NCBI GenBank assembly: GCA_002189035.1
Contig: NEEC01000132.1
Location: forward strand, 1 to 35,606
DNA from: Utricularia gibba
Lineage: Eukaryota > Streptophyta > Magnoliopsida > Lamiales > Lentibulariaceae
Direction of reading: 5' to 3'
Length of the DNA stretch: 35,606 bases
Part shown: positions 1 through 9,044 of the stretch, piece after piece
Position numbering within the stretch: the first letter of the stretch is position 1
Layout of the letters: every line of letters begins with the position of its first letter
Notes under the pieces: generated by a model
What the model was told of the DNA's origin: nothing
The model's database searches: none
Seen by the model: the letters and a program-made list of their open reading frames with translations, nothing else
Program-made: the position numbers and the translations under genes

Positions 1-2587
1 TGTCTGCCTTCATTGGGTTGAGAGCTTCATAAAACACAGCACATGGCTAAAGAATCCATCCGACGTCAAGGCAGCTAGATTTCTTGCAAAAGGGTATCAA
101 AATCTAAGGCCTTTTCGTCTCATCCAAATTCCTTACAGAGTGGCTTCATGAATTGCCAGATTTTAGATCTTCTTTGCAACCCTTGCAGATATACCAAATT
201 AAAATCATGCATGGCAGATCTGGGAATTGACAAGTAAGTAGCTTAGATTAATTATATTTCGCCAAGTGTTCACTCAAAATACTAGATTCATCTCTAACTG
301 ATCAAGAATCACTAGATTCTTCTATAACTGAGAATAATCACTATTTCATATAAACTGACAGTTTATAAAGCTGTTTCCTTCAATGGTTGCAGCAAATTTC
401 TAATTTTCTAATCAGATAAACGACTGCCCAAATTCTCATTCTCCTGTCATTCATTCGTGTGTAATCAGCATAGATGAGTCCCTTCTAAAATGAGTCATCC
501 TCTGTTGCCATGTATTCAACAGACCGGTTCCTTGTTCATTAACCTAGAGATCATCAATAAATTATAGTGTGAAGCTTTGATATTGAATCTTAGAAATCTT
601 GTTACAGGGAGATGTTAGCAGTCAACAAAGAGACCCAGTCATTTGACAAGGTAGGTCCTGCAAAAGCCTCTAAGTTTCTTTCATCCTCAAATTTATATTC
701 ACCATTGCTATCTTTTTGGGAGATCATTACGGCTGCCAATTATCTTGGCTGCAAATATTCCAAATGGTGATTTTCACAATCAGAAAGCTTACATATCTCT
801 CGGCACTCAACTTAAGTAATACCTTCTAGGTTGAGCTTTGTATTACATCTTCTGTTGTCTGTATTCACAATGCTAGGCATTGGAGAGTGTTGAAGATGCC
901 GTTCTGCGACTGGAGGAACTACTCAAAGAACTGCATGTATCAAACTCAGGTTGTGGAAAGGAGCACTTGAAGGCTGCCTGTTCAGATCTGGAAGGTATAA
1001 GAAGACTGAAGAAAGAGGCAGAATTCCTGGAAGCGTCTTTCCGAGCTAAAGAAGCTTCTCTTCATCGAGTATGTCAAAATCGTCAAAATGTGGTCAACAT
1101 TCTATGAAAAATGAACTCTAAAGTGCCTTTCGCTTTCTTTGAAACCCTCTTGTTGCTGATATATCAGGATGGTGTGGATCGCCGTACATTTCCTGTTGGA
1201 CGGCAAGAGTCTTCTGATGGAATGACTGAAAAAGATTCTAACACAAAGACAAATAAGGACAGCAGGTGCAAAAATCTCATATTACCTTTTCTTGGTCGTC
1301 TTTACTGCTCTGTTATGCATAGCTAAAGTTTTTAAAAGCTGGAGGTTTGTCTGATTGTTGCACTCTTATTTTTCATATCAGCAGTTCAGTTGGATTTTGG
1401 AGATACATTGTACAGCGCCTTACAAAATCCTCTGATGTTACCACACAAGCTACCGAAAATGAGGTATGCCATGTTCCATATCTAGTTGGCTTGTCTCACT
1501 TCACCTTCGACTTGCCCAATATCTGCTTCACTTAATATGCAATACCGGTTTTTTATGTGTCCTTAATAAGTGGGGGGCATATCTTTACTGTGCGTTTAAC
1601 AGGATGGTCCGTTTCTTCAAGAAGAAGCTACTTCAATCAATGAAATGGCTGGAAAGGATTCAAATGAAGTCCAGCGGTTTGAAGTTTTAAGGTCTGAGCT
1701 AATGGAACTTGAGAGGCGAGTTCAAACGAGTGCTAGCACACGTGAATATGATGAGGTATATTTGATTCGTGCAAGTAGTTTTTAAATTTTTTGATTAATC
1801 AAATAATGGTGCAGGAAGAATTGCAGCTAAAGAATACTAAACTCGCGCTCAATGATACCCCTGGGAGCAATTCTCTGGCTCCTGTTGGGAAGCAAGTTGG
1901 TATTATTGGGAAATCACTTGATAAACTGAAAGAGACAAGCACGGTATGAGTTACCGTTTCTCGGCTGTTTTCACAGCACACACGGTATACATCATCACAG
2001 AAAGCATTGGATAGATAATGTGTATTCATTTGTATAGATCTGATGAAGCATGATGCCAACCTCTTGCAGTTTTCACCGCTGAACATTATGCTATGCATTG
2101 TCTGTTTGTGTTCGCATGCGCAGGATGTCCTTCAAGGCACTCAACTTCTAGCCATAGATACTGCTGCCGCTGTAGGACTGCTTAGGAGGGCGCTCATCGG
2201 CGATGAGCTGACAGAGAAAGAAAAGCAGGCCCTGCGACGCACATTGACCTTGGCCCCATTGGCGTCCTCATGTTGCTTCCAGTAAGATACTCCCTCAGCC
2301 TTTAGCTCACTTGGCTTCACGCGGCTCTCGAAATCACTCCATGTTCGATGTCAGGTCACTGCAGTTGGCATGCCGCGATGTTGGCTGCAATCCAGCGATA
2401 CATGCCTGCACTGGTTCGTACTACTGATTCCATTCTATTCTATAGAAGATAACTGGTGCTCATGATGCCTCCATGGCAGATACCATCCACATATGGGCAG
2501 GAACGCCTGGATCTCCTGAGGAAGCTTCAGAAAGTGAGGGAATTGGAAGGGGAAGTAATGACAAGCACTGAGGACGGCCAAGAGTAA
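1..2587 (+). CDS. LETM1-like protein gene, 3' part, 11 exons, two frame defects
   Basis: Exons read as 1-93, 189-233, 608-650, 877-1068, 1168-1265, 1385-1463 (or from 1382), 1603-1755, 1815-1943, 2124-2281, 2355-2413 and 2480-2587 (TAA), each with GT and AG borders. Exon phases agree at every junction except around exons 9 and 10. The product begins VCLHWVESFIKHSTWLKNP, passes a coiled-coil middle (exon 4: VEDAVLRLEELLKELHV), and ends in the LETM1-type core: GDELTEKEKQALRRTLT, then PIGVLMLLP, VTAVG, MLAAIQRYMPAL and IPSTYGQERLDLLRKLQKV. Human LETM1 is a mitochondrial inner-membrane cation/proton exchange protein; the plant LETM1-like branch is poorly characterised, so substrate and organelle are inferred at most. 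Exon 9 is 158 nt and exon 10 is 59 nt, each 1 short of a multiple of three, and the conserved reading jumps frame inside each. The 5' exons lie left of the window. Either a pseudogene or a good gene with sequence errors. Confidence 0.85.
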
Positions 2588-3717
2588 CCCCACCAATCCC
2601 GTATGCAGAGGTTCACTGAACATAAATCTAAAGATTACGTCGGGCAAATTTCCATTGCTTTTCACTTTTCTACCATGTTATTATAATACTCTGCTCAGCA
2701 AGCAAGCAAGCAACCTGTTCCTTCTGTTAAGGATTGAATAGTAACATTGTACAGTGAAACCTTTTTGTGTCAGTGAAAAAGGTGACTAGTTGAACACTAG
2801 ACTGATGAACGGAATGCAAGCAGCAGCGGGTGGGGGGGACAAAAAATCAGAGGAACCAACCAGCATCAGTATGAATCATATCCATCTATCCGTACAAGGT
2901 TTTTGAGACAAGGGGATGCAATCCAACCGTCCATGCTCTGTCCGATCTTATCATCAGCTCCGTCACTTTCTTCTGCTCGCCGTTGAAAGGCGTGCGGGAC
3001 CCCTCCTTCACTCTCTTTCTTAGAATGCAACATGACTGACTCTACCCACAGAATCTGGGATTCTTCCTCTCCTTCCTTCTACTCCCCCACTCTGCAACTG
3101 AATATTAAGCAACACAGCAGCTGATATAAAAAGGCCACTTCAGCTCTCCCACATCTCATCTCTCCGTCCTGATAAACAGTCCCTTGTGCTTGTTTCCTCC
3201 GAGAAACTCATCATATCCTGAGATTAAGAAACAAAAGAAATTGCTGACAACCGAAACTGACAGTCACCATTATATGGACAAGGTTTACGAAAACAAGATA
3301 AGCTTTTGTTGACATGTGGGCACAAAAGGAGGAGGGTTCGCAAGACCATCGCCTTCACATAACATCAGCTATCAATCACATAAAGAAAAGTAGGCAATTG
3401 TCTGTTTTTCATCCTCAAATTCCCTAAGAAAATGAAACCAATCAAACCAAGTCACCGACCCCTCCATAGAAAATTGATAGCTAGTAGCAGAAAGGGGCAG
3501 AGCTTCTGGACCACATACCTAAGGTGTCACAAATTCATGCTTCCTTCCAAGTACTCATTGTTCTACCGTAACATTTATGTAGGTTTTAAGGTTCAGGGTA
3601 ATTTTTTCCCCTGTGGACAAACAGATGTTCCAGGGAGATACGTTTCTCAGAATAGCAAGCAGAGATCTGACCAAACTTGTTCTATGGTTAAACAAAGTCC
3701 AATACCTTAAATGACAA
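2588..3717. other. Intergenic stretch, 3' flanks of two convergent genes
   Basis: No coding exon is recognised. The left part should hold the 3' UTR of the LETM1-like gene, with a short AGCA microsatellite near 2696-2712. The right part should hold the 3' UTR of the B3 gene, which comes in from the other strand. A plus-strand TATA-like site at 3124 has no protein gene after it. Open frames in this stretch are short and match no family I know. Confidence 0.6.
3124..3132 (+). promoter_or_regulatory. Orphan TATA-like promoter candidate
   Basis: ATATAAAAAGG is followed about 20-60 bases later by a CT-rich run (CTCTCCCACATCTCATCTC) that resembles a plant transcription start and 5' leader. The nearest plus-strand ATG after it (3274) opens only about a dozen codons. 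It could drive a non-coding RNA, or be chance. Sequence appearance only. Confidence 0.3.
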
Positions 3718-4909
3718 TCACCTATTTACGAACATGTGTTGATTTGACATCAGAACGAGGATCAAGATAACTTTGTTTTTTAATTTGTAAGTCTGAAAGA
3801 TGGGAAAAATTGGAGTGTGTACCGTATTTGAGTAGTATTGATGATATGGGTTTGCGTGACTGGAGTATGCTGAATCAACCGGCGTCGAAGTTTGCGTTTC
3901 GCCGCCGTGAAACTCCAAGTTGACACCGAATAGCCTCAGTGTCTTGAAACTATTATTTCCTGTAATTGCTTGATTCTGTTGCACTGGAGAAGATCCTGTA
4001 TTTTATTTATATTCTCAATCAATGAATGATAGATGATGCAGTGCAGTGAAGTGAGATGAATGAATCTTTCGGGAAAAAGGAAACCCACACGCATGCAAAT
4101 TTGCAGAGCTCAGAGATTGCTTTTCTTCAGGAAACACCAACACAATTTTCATTGCAGAGAAAATGCAGGAAGTAGGTAATTTTTAATCGAAAAAATGAGC
4201 AATAGGCTTTGGGAATCACTACTTTTTTTAAAAAAAATTATTACCGGTAGGAGGGCCTGGATTTTTGGGTTGACCGGAGTTTTCCCTGTTCCATCCCTGC
4301 CATCCCCACTCGCAGCGGCGATCTGGTTCCTCCGCCGCCATCCAATGAATAAGCTGCCCGTGGATGCGCGGTGGCGAGAAAAGGTAACTACATCACCGGC
4401 GTCGAGACGTTTCTCCTTCACGAAACGGCTCCATCCCTTTGTTAAAACGTAGCTCTGGCTGCTGTTCCAGTAAGAGTAACGAAATCTCCATGTTGTCCCT
4501 ATTTCGTCCATGAAGTTTAAGAGAAGTCCATTTTCACAGGATTCACCGCCGCAGTTCATCGGAAAATGCCTCTCGGCATACTGTTTCGGGATCACGAGAC
4601 GGTTGAGTTTCCCGACGTCGCTCGGCGTTAATGGCTTCTCGAACAACATCTCTCTGTCGCGCAACCATTCCTCCGTCGCGGCGGCGTCGTAGTTGCTGTT
4701 TTTGTCCAGTTCTTCGTCTTCATCATTGTTGAGGTTGAGATTGAAGGCGAAAGGGGCGGCGCAGGCGTGGTTGTTTGCAGGCAGAATATTCCTCCGGCGG
4801 GGACGAGGAAGCGGCGGTCGTGATTGGGTGGCGGAGACTCCGTGAGGGAGTTTGGCCAGCACCCATCGGCGGCGTCTGGAAGTTCCGAATAGTAGTGATT
4901 GACAGACAT
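3718..4909 (-). CDS. NGATHA-like B3-domain transcription factor, two exons, frame defect in exon 1
   Basis: Exon 1 runs 4909 to 4245, with donor GTAATA at 4244. Exon 2 runs about 3975 to 3718 (TGA), with acceptor CAACAG. The start is set by [12 protein letters not shown], which matches the N-terminus of NGATHA-like (NGAL/ABS2) proteins. A B3 DNA-binding domain spans about 4649-4332 and is complete: [49 protein letters not shown]. Exon 2 encodes [12 protein letters not shown] at about 3942-3907; RLFGV is the B3 repression motif of the RAV/NGA group. The expected role is a nuclear transcriptional repressor of lateral-organ growth. The N-terminus and the [17 protein letters not shown] stretch before B3 lie in different frames, and exon 1 is 665 nt, one short of a multiple of three. 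The likely loss is in the C-rich run near 4750-4760. An in-frame upstream ATG at 4954 would add 15 residues. The exon 2 acceptor is the least certain border. Confidence 0.8.
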
Positions 4910-4980
4910 GTCTGAGTTTGCGCAAGTGTTGGATGACTGGCGCAGGAGAAACATGGAAGGGGACGCGCACACAACGCCCC

Positions 4981-4989
4981 TACTTATAA
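4981..4989 (-). promoter_or_regulatory. Possible TATA box of the B3 gene
   Basis: On the minus strand TTATAAGTA lies about 70 bases before the MSVN start codon, leaving room for a short leader. A long A-tract (T-tract on plus, 5110-5127) lies further upstream. No other support. Confidence 0.3.
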
Positions 4990-6792
4990 TTCTTCTGCAC
5001 ACATAGAATTTATTCATTTATTCCACATCACAATTATCTCATTATCCCATTCCCATTTTTGTAGTGACAAGTATGAGAGAGAGCCTTTGGAGGCCTTGTG
5101 CTGAGATGTTCTTTTTTTTTTTTTTTTCTTTCTACTACTCCAATTAGATATGTATGTAATGTGATGCAATCCGAGCAGCAGTCGTGGCATGAAGTCGATT
5201 TTCGAATCTGTGTCCATACATCCATATGGAAAAAGAAAGGCAGGCATCCATTTATTTAATAAATGCAGCCTGCAGGATGGGTTTGTTGACGGTTTTGTAC
5301 TAACTCAACCCCTCTCTCTCTTTGCACTCCCTTCTGTCTTTTGCTTGATAGTTGTTGATAGAGTAGAGTAGATGGCAGAATGTTGGGTTCGGCACCTGGA
5401 GGGGGAGGGGAGGGGGGCTACATTTTTTTAATCCCGGAGCTATTTGTACACGTGCAGGGTGGGTTTTGTGCCCAGGGGTTGGGTTGGGTTGGGTTGAGTT
5501 CATCTCAAGGAGTAATGCTTGAATAATTTGGTGGGGGAGTGGGAGTGGTGTAAGAGAATGAATAAAGCAGCAGGTGATGCGTGCAGAATTCAGTATTTTA
5601 AAATTGTGATAAGCGTTGGAGGGAGGGCATGGGCATGGGAAATCTCCTCACCCAAAAGACGTGTGGCATCCGGAGGGCCACCTGTGCAGCTTCACGTTGG
5701 CCTTATCAGACAGACGAGACGACTATCCCTTTCCTTTCCCTTAGGCCCTGCCCTGCCCTATCCACCCTCCATCACATTTTTCATTTTGGTGTTGGTGGGC
5801 TCCCGCTCCCAGTCCCGTATTTCGAACCAGTTGCACGGGAAGGGCGATATCCGCGACACCCCGGATACATAAATGCTGCCCATCTGTCTCTCCAACAGAC
5901 AGACAGCGACGGGCGGAGAGGACACAATTATTTAATCATCATGATTGAGATGAACCAACACACAGGCCAGGCGACGCGCACCGTTCCATTCCATTTCGTC
6001 CCAGCCTATCACTCCAAATTCCACATTACAATGTCATAAATATCCAGCGAGGTTGTGTTGGTCCTCCAGCCCCGATACAATCTCCTTGCAACAAATGAAC
6101 TAATATGACAATTTGGAACAGAATGGTCCGTACAATGATGAATTGCAGAAAACAACACCCAAGAAATCACTACTCTCTTTATCTGCTGCTCCAACTGGCC
6201 CATCCTAACCTAAATAATTCCTCTTACGAATTCTTTGGATGCGAGAAATTGAGGTGGTCTGATCTCATAGGACTTTGATTTTCATGAGCTCACATGGAAT
6301 ACTAAATGATTTTTTTTAAAAAAATAACATACAATATATAAGAAGATTATTGTCATGACTCATGTCCGCGGCCCAAGAGACATGAATGCAAGTCCTAGCC
6401 AACATTAGGATTTAAGGCAACTTAACATTTGTATAACATAGGAGAAAAACATAAAGTAAACTTATATACATTGACTCATAATTAACCTAACATGCAAAGT
6501 TAATACAACCAACCTACATATGATACAACTCATACATAAATCTCTACAACCATTAAAATACCTCTCATAATTTGGATACCCATATTCCTACTTTGGTTGA
6601 TCATCTAATCCTTAGTCATCCCCTTCCATGCCTAGAACAAGTTTAAAGCATGAAGTGATTATGCTGCCGTAATTTGGAAGGAAACATACCGAAGCATGAA
6701 GAGAATGAAAAGTGTTTGAGCATAAAATCCCATGAACAAATATAAAATCACATTGTGAGTCTCATAATCTATATCCAAATCCCTTGACCCTT
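4990..6792. other. Upstream region of the B3 gene, no further gene seen
   Basis: Open frames here (for example 5629-6039) have no family resemblance and unbiased composition. Notable parts are a poly-T tract at 5110-5127, a G-rich block at 5399-5418, a GGGTT array at 5476-5495, and an AT-richer part from about 6240 whose wording resembles retroelement LTR remnants but has no partner copy to prove it. The target duplication of copia element A starts at 6793. Confidence 0.55.
5476..5495 (+). repeat. Four-copy GGGTT array, G-quadruplex-like
   Basis: Four GGG runs separated by TT lie about 570 bases upstream of the B3 start codon. A second purine block, GGAGGGGGAGGGGAGGGGGG, lies at 5399-5418. 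The pattern fits an intramolecular G-quadruplex on the plus strand; any role in B3 gene control is inference. Confidence 0.6.
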
Positions 6793-6797
6793 CAACT
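6793..6797 (+). repeat. Target site duplication CAACT, left copy of element A
   Basis: CAACT directly precedes the LTR start TGTTAAAAG. The same five bases follow the right LTR end at 16606-16610. Five bases is the usual copia duplication length. Confidence 0.75.
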
Positions 6798-6994
6798 TGT
6801 TAAAAGTAACCACGTGTGAAGCTCCTAACCACCAAGACCGAGTATTACGGCACCATGGCTGCCACCGCTTCCCACTCCAACTTCCCTCACATTCATCATA
6901 TTCCTCCTTTATTTTCTAACCGACACCTGTATATAAACACCATTGAATGATGAGACAAGTGTGCTCTCTTTTAATACAAAATTATTATTTTGAA
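6798..6994 (+). repeat. Left LTR of copia A, 3' tip missing
   Basis: Matches the right LTR from TGTTAAAAGTAACCACGTG to the common TTATTATT(T/C)TGAA, with a 12-base gap after CACGTGTG and a few substitutions. About 11 terminal bases present in the right LTR are absent; minus-strand RT coding follows from 6999. Carries the TATA-like TGTATATAAACACC. Confidence 0.8.
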
Positions 6995-6998
6995 AAAA

Positions 6999-8174
6999 GC
7001 TATATCTAGCCTTGTGATTGTTAAGTATTGTAAACTTCCAGCAATACTCCGGTATTGAAATTCTGCAATACCAACAAGAGGTGTGCCTTGATATTTGGAC
7101 AGCTTTTCACTTGAGGACATAGGGGTTGAGGTTGGTTTGCATTTCTCCATGTTGGCACGCTTGAGAAGATCCGAGGCATACCGCTATTGAGACAATAAAA
7201 GGTTTCCGTGATCTAATGTAACCTGAATCCTCAAGAATTATTCAAGAGACCCCAAATCTTTTACATCAAATAAGGTGCGTAGGTTTGAGGTAAGCTTTGT
7301 TGTGGCATTGTCACATGAGTTGACTATGATGATATCATCGACATATATGAGCATATACATGACGAGTTCACCCTACTGAAAAATATATAGAGATGTATCC
7401 GCCTTGGAGAGAATAAAGCTTAAAGCAAGAAGTTTGCTTGTCAAATGAGAATGCCAGGCTCTTGGAGCCTGCTTGAGGCCATAGAGAGATTTGTTCAATT
7501 TGCATATATAATTAGATGGAGCATGCGGATCTGTATAACCTAAGGGTTGGCGCATATATATGTCTTCTTTGAGGAGACCATGGAGAAAAGCATTCTAAAT
7601 GTTGATTTGGTGTAAGCTCTAGCCCTTAGAAACAGCAAGAGAAAGTATGATTCTTATGGTGGTTGGCTTGATGATGGGGCTATAGGTGTCAAGATAATCA
7701 ACTCCAAATCGTTGTTTGAATCCCTTTGCGATCAACTGGGCTTTGCATCTATCAATAAAGCCATCGGCCTTCCGTTTGAGTTTAAAGACCCATTTGCTAT
7801 CAATCAAGTTGATTCCTTGCTTTGGTGGAATAAGTGTCCAGGTGCGGTTGCGAAGGAGTGCAGAGTACTCGTCATTCATTGCTTGTTTCCACTCAGGTTG
7901 GGCCATGGTTTGAATATAATTAGTTGGTTCGACAATGCTGAACATTAGAGCAGCAGCCACATATCGAACAGTCCCAGGTTGTGCAGCAGGTTGTGCAACA
8001 ACATGTGGTGCAATGGTGTCTGTTGCAATGGGTTCGACAGGGGAACTAGGAGATCTTGCAAAATCAATAGAACCAGAGATAGGAAGCGGTGAGGGACATA
8101 TTTGTCCATTATTAGCAGAATCCTCATTCGTTGCTGGGCTGTTGGAAGGTGTGCCCATTTCAGATATTGGAAGG
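6999..8174 (-). pseudogene. Copia A reverse transcriptase region
   Basis: Reads downward from 8174. The RT start is seen as QPEWKQAMNDEYSALLRN, WTLIPPKQGINLIDSKWVFK, then KARLIAKG-like KAQLIAKGFKQRFGVDY, DTYSPIIKPTTIRIILSLA, then [20 protein letters not shown] and the catalytic box MLIYVDDIIIVN (YVDD at 7345-7334). The end, YRSIAGSLQYLTITRLDIA, reaches 6999 and stops at the LTR junction. Several in-frame stops, including TAG just before the YVDD box, and frameshifts show it is dead, although the YVDD aspartates survive. It continues the integrase fragment that ends on the other side of gypsy C. Confidence 0.9.
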
Positions 8175-8179
8175 GACAT
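8175..8179 (+). repeat. Target site duplication GACAT, left copy of element C
   Basis: GACAT lies just before TGTTATGGGTG (LTR end of C). The same five bases follow CCCTTATCA at 13853-13857. Removing C and one copy rejoins the copia A polyprotein between integrase and RT. Confidence 0.8.
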
Positions 8180-8646
8180 TGTTATGGGTGAAATCAGTAT
8201 CCGGTGAGAGGCCAATTTTAGGTGATAGGCGTGGTCGGGAATGCCACATTTAGTCACCTTCTTCACGGCAGTCGGGAATGCCACACTTAGGTGAAATCGA
8301 TATTAAAATAAGAGTGCACAGGGATTTTTTTACGTGGAAACCGCCGGAGAGCGGAAAAACCACGGAGCTGCCGGAGCACGCCGGAAAAGAGTTTCACTAG
8401 GCGGAGGTCACGAAAAAGGAGAATACAACTTGAAGAAATCTTTTTTGAGTCCAACCCCTCTCTTGTCATAATTCCGTCTATTTATAGGAGAGCTCACTCT
8501 GACCGAATTCTGGTGTCTGCAAACATCGGTTGCTTTCTGCTCCTGCTATACGATCTCGCTTTTCAGGTATCGGCCGCCTGTTATGCCGTAATTCGGCCGC
8601 TTTTCAGGCTGTGTCATATGGTCATACCTGTCAGATTTCTGACAGA
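8180..8646 (-). repeat. Left (3') LTR of gypsy C, lacks about 90 bp of U3
   Basis: Similar to 13321-13762 with scattered substitutions and a roughly 30 bp local repeat (GTCGGGAATGCCACA occurs twice, at about 8235 and 8271). A minus-strand TATA box, TATAAATAG, lies at 8486-8478. Similarity ends at 8646, right beside a purine-rich minus-strand tract (AGGGGAAGCGGCAAC) that looks like the polypurine tract. The last 90 bases of the right LTR have no partner here. Confidence 0.85.
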
Positions 8647-8778
8647 TAGTTGCCGCTTCCCCTGAATAGGCCACATGCCGTTCTCTGCCACGCGTCGGCT
8701 CGTTGGCACGCCACGTTTTTTCCCGCTCATTCTGGGTACCCCAAACGTCACGACGCTTCATCTCCCTAACCCTTCCCG

Positions 8779-8786
8779 TATAAATA
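8779..8786 (+). promoter_or_regulatory. TATA box of the antisense gene in element C
   Basis: TATAAATA on the plus strand lies about 250-300 bases before the first recognisable coding of the antisense gene and directly inside the left LTR. A plausible donor (CCAG then GTATCA near 8916) suggests a leader intron. The antisense gene may thus have its own promoter rather than depend on the LTR. Confidence 0.45.
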
Positions 8787-9044
8787 AGTGCCCTTCGCGT
8801 CAGTTCTTTCCTTTGCCCTTTCTGTTGCCTGCAAGAGTTTTGTGCCCTCCGTGATCCGTCACACTCGTCCGCTGCTCAATCGTCGCGATATCCGTCGGAA
8901 AACGTCAATTTTCCAGGTATCATTCGGTTCTTCGTCTTTTCCGTTGGCTCTTCTGGGATTTTTGACGGGTCCCCCTTGTCGTTCTAAGTCCTTCCCCCTT
9001 CCTAACTCCTGCCTCGTTCTAGGGTTTTGGGCTTATTTGAAAAT

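Noticed and set aside
4149-4970. Single 273-residue frame as the whole B3 protein
   Set aside because: Its first 70 residues have no family likeness and its last 30 run past a good splice donor. The family-like start MSVNHYY is in another frame, and the RLFGV exon lies at 3975-3718.
5629-6039. 136-residue open frame as a gene
   Set aside because: It overlaps another frame of similar size, has no recognised motif and lies in promoter-type DNA.
6798-7076. Left LTR of copia A extended to 7076 (TGTT...AACA)
   Set aside because: 6999-7076 read on minus encode RT/RNase H motifs (YRSIAGSLQYLTITR), and similarity to the right LTR ends at 6994. The AACA end is chance.
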